The translations under genes were made by a program, and so were the position numbers. Below, piece by piece: positions 14,516 through 16,325 of a stretch of DNA of 16,325 nucleotides. How positions within the stretch are numbered: the stretch's first letter is position 1; each line of letters opens with the position of its first letter. Below the pieces are notes generated by a model. The model was not told the DNA's origin. It saw only the letters and a program-made list of their open reading frames with translations, and searched no databases. This stretch comes from an uncultured Actinomycetes bacterium. GTDB lineage: Bacteria > Actinomycetota > Thermoleophilia > Gaiellales > F1-60-MAGs149. The stretch lies in NCBI GenBank assembly GCA_903873565.1, contig CAIQOY010000081.1:1-16325 (forward strand). Direction: 5' to 3'.

Positions 14516-14940
14516 CCGCGCACGGCGCGGGCGCCCCCGTCGGGCACGATCGCCATCGCGTCGATCTCGATCATCAGCTCCGGCAGGGCCAGGGACGAGA
14601 CCTCGACGATGGTGTCGGCGGGGTAGGGCGGCGTGAAGTGCCGCTGGCGCAGCTCCATGATCTTCGGGAACTGCGCCATGTCGGTCAGGTAGATCGTGAC
14701 CTTGAAGATGTCCTCGAGCCCGCAGCCGCCGAGGGCGAGGACGCGCTCGAGGTTGGCGAAGGTCTGCGCGGCCTGCGCGTCGAAGTCGCCGACGCCCACG
14801 AGCTCGCCGGAGTCCGGGTCGATCGCGGCCTGCCCGGACAGGACCAGCACGCTGCCGATCCGGTAGCCGAGCGAGATGTAGTACGGCGCGAACCAATCGC
14901 CCTCGCAGGTCAGCCGCTCCGCCGTGGTGCCGTCGAACAT
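14512..14940 (-). CDS. RidA/YjgF-superfamily protein lacking the RidA arginine
   Basis: This is a 142-residue small trimer-forming family protein. Fold markers are V-L-V-L-S-G-Q-A-A-I-D-P-x-S-G, F-D-A-Q-A-A-Q-T-F-A-N-L-E-R-V-L, V-T-I-Y-L-T-D-M-A-Q-F and the C-terminal E-L-M-I-E-I-D-A-M-A. In Escherichia coli RidA the imine/enamine deaminase arginine (R105) sits in F-P-A-R-S-C-V-E-V. The aligned stretch here is Y-P-A-D109-T-I-V-E-V, so the arginine is an aspartate. Family knowledge assigns such sequences to Rid groups without demonstrated 2-aminoacrylate deaminase activity. The start at 14940 has AGGAGA five bases upstream; the open frame continues 19 codons further but without a ribosome site. 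A consensus TTGACA -35 lies at 14997-14992. The gene is not next to an amino-acid enzyme, so its role is unclear. Confidence 0.88.
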   Translation of the reverse strand: MFDGTTAERLTCEGDWFAPYYISLGYRIGSVLVLSGQAAIDPDSGELVGVGDFDAQAAQTFANLERVLALGGCGLEDIFKVTIYLTDMAQFPKIMELRQRHFTPPYPADTIVEVSSLALPELMIEIDAMAIVPDGGARAVRG

Positions 14941-14945
14941 GTCCG

Positions 14946-14951
14946 TCTCCT
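14946..14951 (-). promoter_or_regulatory. Shine-Dalgarno fixing the RidA-like start
   Basis: Minus-strand AGGAGA is five bases from the ATG at 14940 and selects it over the upstream in-frame start at 14997, which lies on the -35. Confidence 0.7.
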
Positions 14952-14968
14952 GACGTGGGGATAGCGGC

Positions 14969-14997
14969 AGCGAAGCCGCGGGGAGCCCGCCTGTCAA
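14969..14997 (-). promoter_or_regulatory. Candidate promoter of the RidA-like gene
   Basis: TTGACA (14997-14992, exact consensus) is followed after 17 bp by TTCGCT (14974-14969), a poor but correctly spaced -10. A small GCGGC/GCCGC hairpin overlaps the -10. Confidence 0.35.
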
Positions 14998-15034
14998 CCC
15001 GCGATCGGATGCAGGTGTGCGCGACGGCCTCGCG

Positions 15035-15040
15035 TACGAT
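15035..15040 (+). promoter_or_regulatory. -10 element of the SHOCT membrane protein gene
   Basis: TACGAT lies 28 bp before the GTG at 15068. With a start near 15047, an in-frame start at 15017 is excluded. The same hexamer precedes two other genes in the window. Confidence 0.45.
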
Positions 15041-15067
15041 GGCCGCCCACCCCAGAACGGAGACCCC

Positions 15068-15451
15068 GTGGACGACTACCCCCTGCTGCACCTGCTCTGG
15101 ACCATGCTGATGATCTTCGGGTTCATCATCTGGTTCTGGCTGCTGATCACGGTCTTCGGCGACCTCTTCCGGCGCCACGACTGCAGCGGGGGCAAGAAGG
15201 TCCTGTGGTTCGTCGCCGTGCTGATCGCGCCGTTCATCGGCGTCCTGGCCTACCTGATCATCAACGGCCGCCACATGGCCGAGCGCCAGGCCGCGGCGGT
15301 GCAGGCCGCCCAGCAGCAGTTCGACGACCACGTCAAGCAGGTCGCGGGCGGCCCGGCCGGCGAGATCGAGCGCGCCAAGGGGCTGCTCGACGCGGGCACG
15401 ATCTCCCAGGAGGAGTTCGACGCGATCAAGAGGAAGGCGCTGAGCGCGTAG
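15068..15451 (+). CDS. Two-helix membrane protein with PLDc_N-like head and SHOCT tail
   Basis: This is a 127-residue protein. Two hydrophobic segments (about residues 5-30, L-L-W-T-M-L-M-I-F-G-F-I-I-W-F-W-L-L, and about 45-65, V-L-W-F-V-A-V-L-I-A-P-F-I-G-V-L-A-Y-L-I) are joined by a short loop with G-D-L-F-R-R...G-G-K-K. This matches the phospholipase-D-nuclease N-terminal (PLDc_N) membrane module. After a Gln/Ala-rich linker that may form a coiled coil, the end is a SHOCT domain: E-I-E-R-A-K-G-L-L-D-A-G-T-I-S-Q-E-E-F-D-A-I-K. SHOCT domains are short C-terminal oligomerisation or interaction modules of unknown precise function. The start is GTG with CGGAGA just upstream. A strong stem-loop follows the stop. 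Confidence 0.85.
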   Translation: MDDYPLLHLLWTMLMIFGFIIWFWLLITVFGDLFRRHDCSGGKKVLWFVAVLIAPFIGVLAYLIINGRHMAERQAAAVQAAQQQFDDHVKQVAGGPAGEIERAKGLLDAGTISQEEFDAIKRKALSA

Positions 15452-15459
15452 CGCCCCGG

Positions 15460-15490
15460 GGCGTCGCCGGGGCCGGGCCCCGGCGACGCC
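15460..15490. terminator. Bidirectional stem-loop terminator between convergent genes
   Basis: A perfect 14-bp inverted repeat (15460-15473 and 15477-15490) with a 3-nt loop fills the gap between the SHOCT gene stop and the HD gene stop. It lacks a T-run. Position and symmetry suggest it terminates both convergent transcripts. Confidence 0.75.
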
Positions 15491-16060
15491 TCAGATCGCC
15501 TCGTCGCCGGTCAGGTAGCGCGGCTCGGCGAAGACCCGCCGCACCATCGGCTCGAAGAACCCGACCGGGCGGGACACGAAGGCCGGGTCGAAGCAGTTCT
15601 GGTCGTACCGCTCGCAGAACTCCGCGCAGGCGTCGAACCAGGGCGAGTCGCGGAAGCGGTCGCGCGCGTTGCGGTCGCCCCCCGAGTGGTGCGCGTAGTA
15701 GTACGACTGGAAGACCCCGTGGTGGCGGACGATCCAGACCACCTCGGGCCGGCAGTAGGGCCGCAGCACCGCGCCCATGAACTCGCCGTGGGTGAGGGGC
15801 GCCAGCTCGTCGCCGATGTCGTGCAGGAGCGCCGCGACCACGTACTCCTCGTCGCGGCCGTCGTCGTAGGCGCGGGTCGCCGACTGCAGCGAGTGCTCGT
15901 AGCGCGTGACCTGGTAGCCGGCGAGCGACGCGCGCAGGCCCTCGAGCGCCTCGAGCAGGCGGTCAGGCAGGGTCTGCAGGTACTCGTCCGCGAAGCGGTC
16001 GAGGAGCTCGTAGTCCTCCTTGGTGCCGTCGGCCATGGCCGTGAACGAGACGGTCTCCAT
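15491..16060 (-). CDS. HD-domain protein, PhnZ/MIOX-like (COG4341 type)
   Basis: This is a 189-residue cytosolic metalloprotein with a complete HD-domain ligand set: R-Y-E-H56-S-L-Q-S-A, L-L-H80-D81-I-G-D, L-T-H91-G-E, V-R-H113-H114-G-V-F-Q and R-Y-D153-Q-N-C-F-D. Two extra histidines between the H-D pair and the last Asp make a six-ligand site able to hold two metals. H-S-L-Q-S-A-T-R-A plus Y-D-Q-x-x-F-D is characteristic of the predicted HD hydrolases of COG4341, relatives of the diiron oxygenases PhnZ, TmpB and myo-inositol oxygenase. Whether this one is an oxygenase or a phosphohydrolase cannot be settled: the Tyr/Glu pair of PhnZ upstream of the first His is not seen at the same spacing. 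The start at 16060 has GGAGGA close upstream and a TACGAT -10 at 16094. No phosphonate genes are adjacent. Confidence 0.85.
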   Translation of the reverse strand: METVSFTAMADGTKEDYELLDRFADEYLQTLPDRLLEALEGLRASLAGYQVTRYEHSLQSATRAYDDGRDEEYVVAALLHDIGDELAPLTHGEFMGAVLRPYCRPEVVWIVRHHGVFQSYYYAHHSGGDRNARDRFRDSPWFDACAEFCERYDQNCFDPAFVSRPVGFFEPMVRRVFAEPRYLTGDEAI

Positions 16061-16088
16061 CGGTCCTCCCCGCGGGTCGCTGGGGCCG

Positions 16089-16094
16089 ATCGTA
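16089..16094 (-). promoter_or_regulatory. Candidate -10 of the HD-domain gene
   Basis: Minus-strand TACGAT (TANNNT) lies 28 bp before the ATG at 16060. This is the same hexamer at the same distance as in the SHOCT gene promoter (15035-15040 before GTG 15068). Confidence 0.4.
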
Positions 16095-16172
16095 CGGCGC
16101 GGCGGCGAGCGCCGCCAGCCCGGGCGCGCGCGATGATCCGCCGCGGTCCCGTTCCGGTGCGAAGATGAGGCC

Positions 16173-16325
16173 ATGGAGCAGCCTCCGGAGCACCCCACCC
16201 CGACGCCGCGCGAGCGGATCCCGATCGGGCGCGCCGCCTTCCTCGGCACGGTCGCGCTCGGCGCGATCGGCGTGGCCGCCCTCTCGCGGCTGGGCGGCGG
16301 GGTCGGCGGGATGATCGCGGACGCG
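16173..16325 (+). CDS. N-terminus of an exported or membrane protein (partial)
   Basis: The first 51 codons of a gene run off the window. The protein begins M-E-Q-P-P-E-H-P-T-P-T-P-R-E-R, then I-P-I-G-R-A-A-F-L-G followed by a hydrophobic Ala/Gly/Val/Leu stretch and a Gly-rich segment. The R-x-x-F-L-G start of the hydrophobic part resembles a Tat signal (R-R-x-F-L-K), but the second arginine is an alanine. It could be a degenerate Tat signal or a simple membrane anchor. Similar N-termini occur in molybdopterin-dependent oxidoreductases, but the body of the gene is not visible, so no function is assigned. It diverges from the HD gene. Confidence 0.55.
   Translation, partial: MEQPPEHPTPTPRERIPIGRAAFLGTVALGAIGVAALSRLGGGVGGMIADA

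Noticed and set aside
16101..16116. GGCGGCG/CGCCGCC near-palindrome upstream of the HD gene
   Set aside because: Simple GC-rich symmetry with no similarity to a known operator and no second copy seen.

Overview
The window is very GC-rich, densely packed, non-mobile chromosomal DNA. The high GC, GTG starts, leaderless-looking promoters, an F420/FMN-type luciferase-like oxidoreductase, an FCD-type GntR regulator and short secreted or lipoprotein genes suggest a high-GC soil actinobacterium. The overall flavour is that of Thermoleophilia/Solirubrobacterales, but this is an inference from style and not a phylogeny. I see no rRNA, tRNA, IS element, CRISPR array or phage gene.

Layout. Positions 1-145 hold the 3' end of a flavin-containing (Baeyer-Villiger type) monooxygenase, followed by a YtcJ-like amidohydrolase (170-1798). 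Next is a secreted protein with ten 44-residue RCC1-like propeller repeats (1889-3955). On the minus strand, 3965-6817 carries three genes, read from right to left: a GntR/FCD regulator, a secreted protein whose predicted strands fit an eight-stranded barrel, and a clear 5-aminolevulinate synthase. Diverging from the regulator is a two-gene catabolic operon (6943-11550): a fused ATP-dependent hydantoinase/oxoprolinase (HyuA+HyuB in one 1290-residue chain) and an N-carbamoylsarcosine amidase-like hydrolase. It ends at a perfect 19-bp stem-loop terminator. From 11654 to the end are a small lipoprotein, an LLM-class oxidoreductase, a secreted YVTN-type propeller, a RidA-superfamily protein lacking the usual arginine, a SHOCT-domain membrane protein, an HD-domain protein of the PhnZ/MIOX-like kind, and the first 51 codons of a membrane-targeted or exported protein.

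How it works together. The best-supported system is regulator plus operator plus operon at 6116-11602. A perfect 14-bp palindrome (6871-6884) sits between the -35 and -10 elements of the operon promoter and overlaps the -10 of the divergent gntR promoter, so one bound dimer could silence both. The enzymes would open a cyclic amide such as (N-methyl)hydantoin using ATP, then remove the carbamoyl group to give an amino acid such as sarcosine. The other genes look like independent transcription units, several with a TANNNT -10 element 6-7 nt from, or a short leader ahead of, the start codon.
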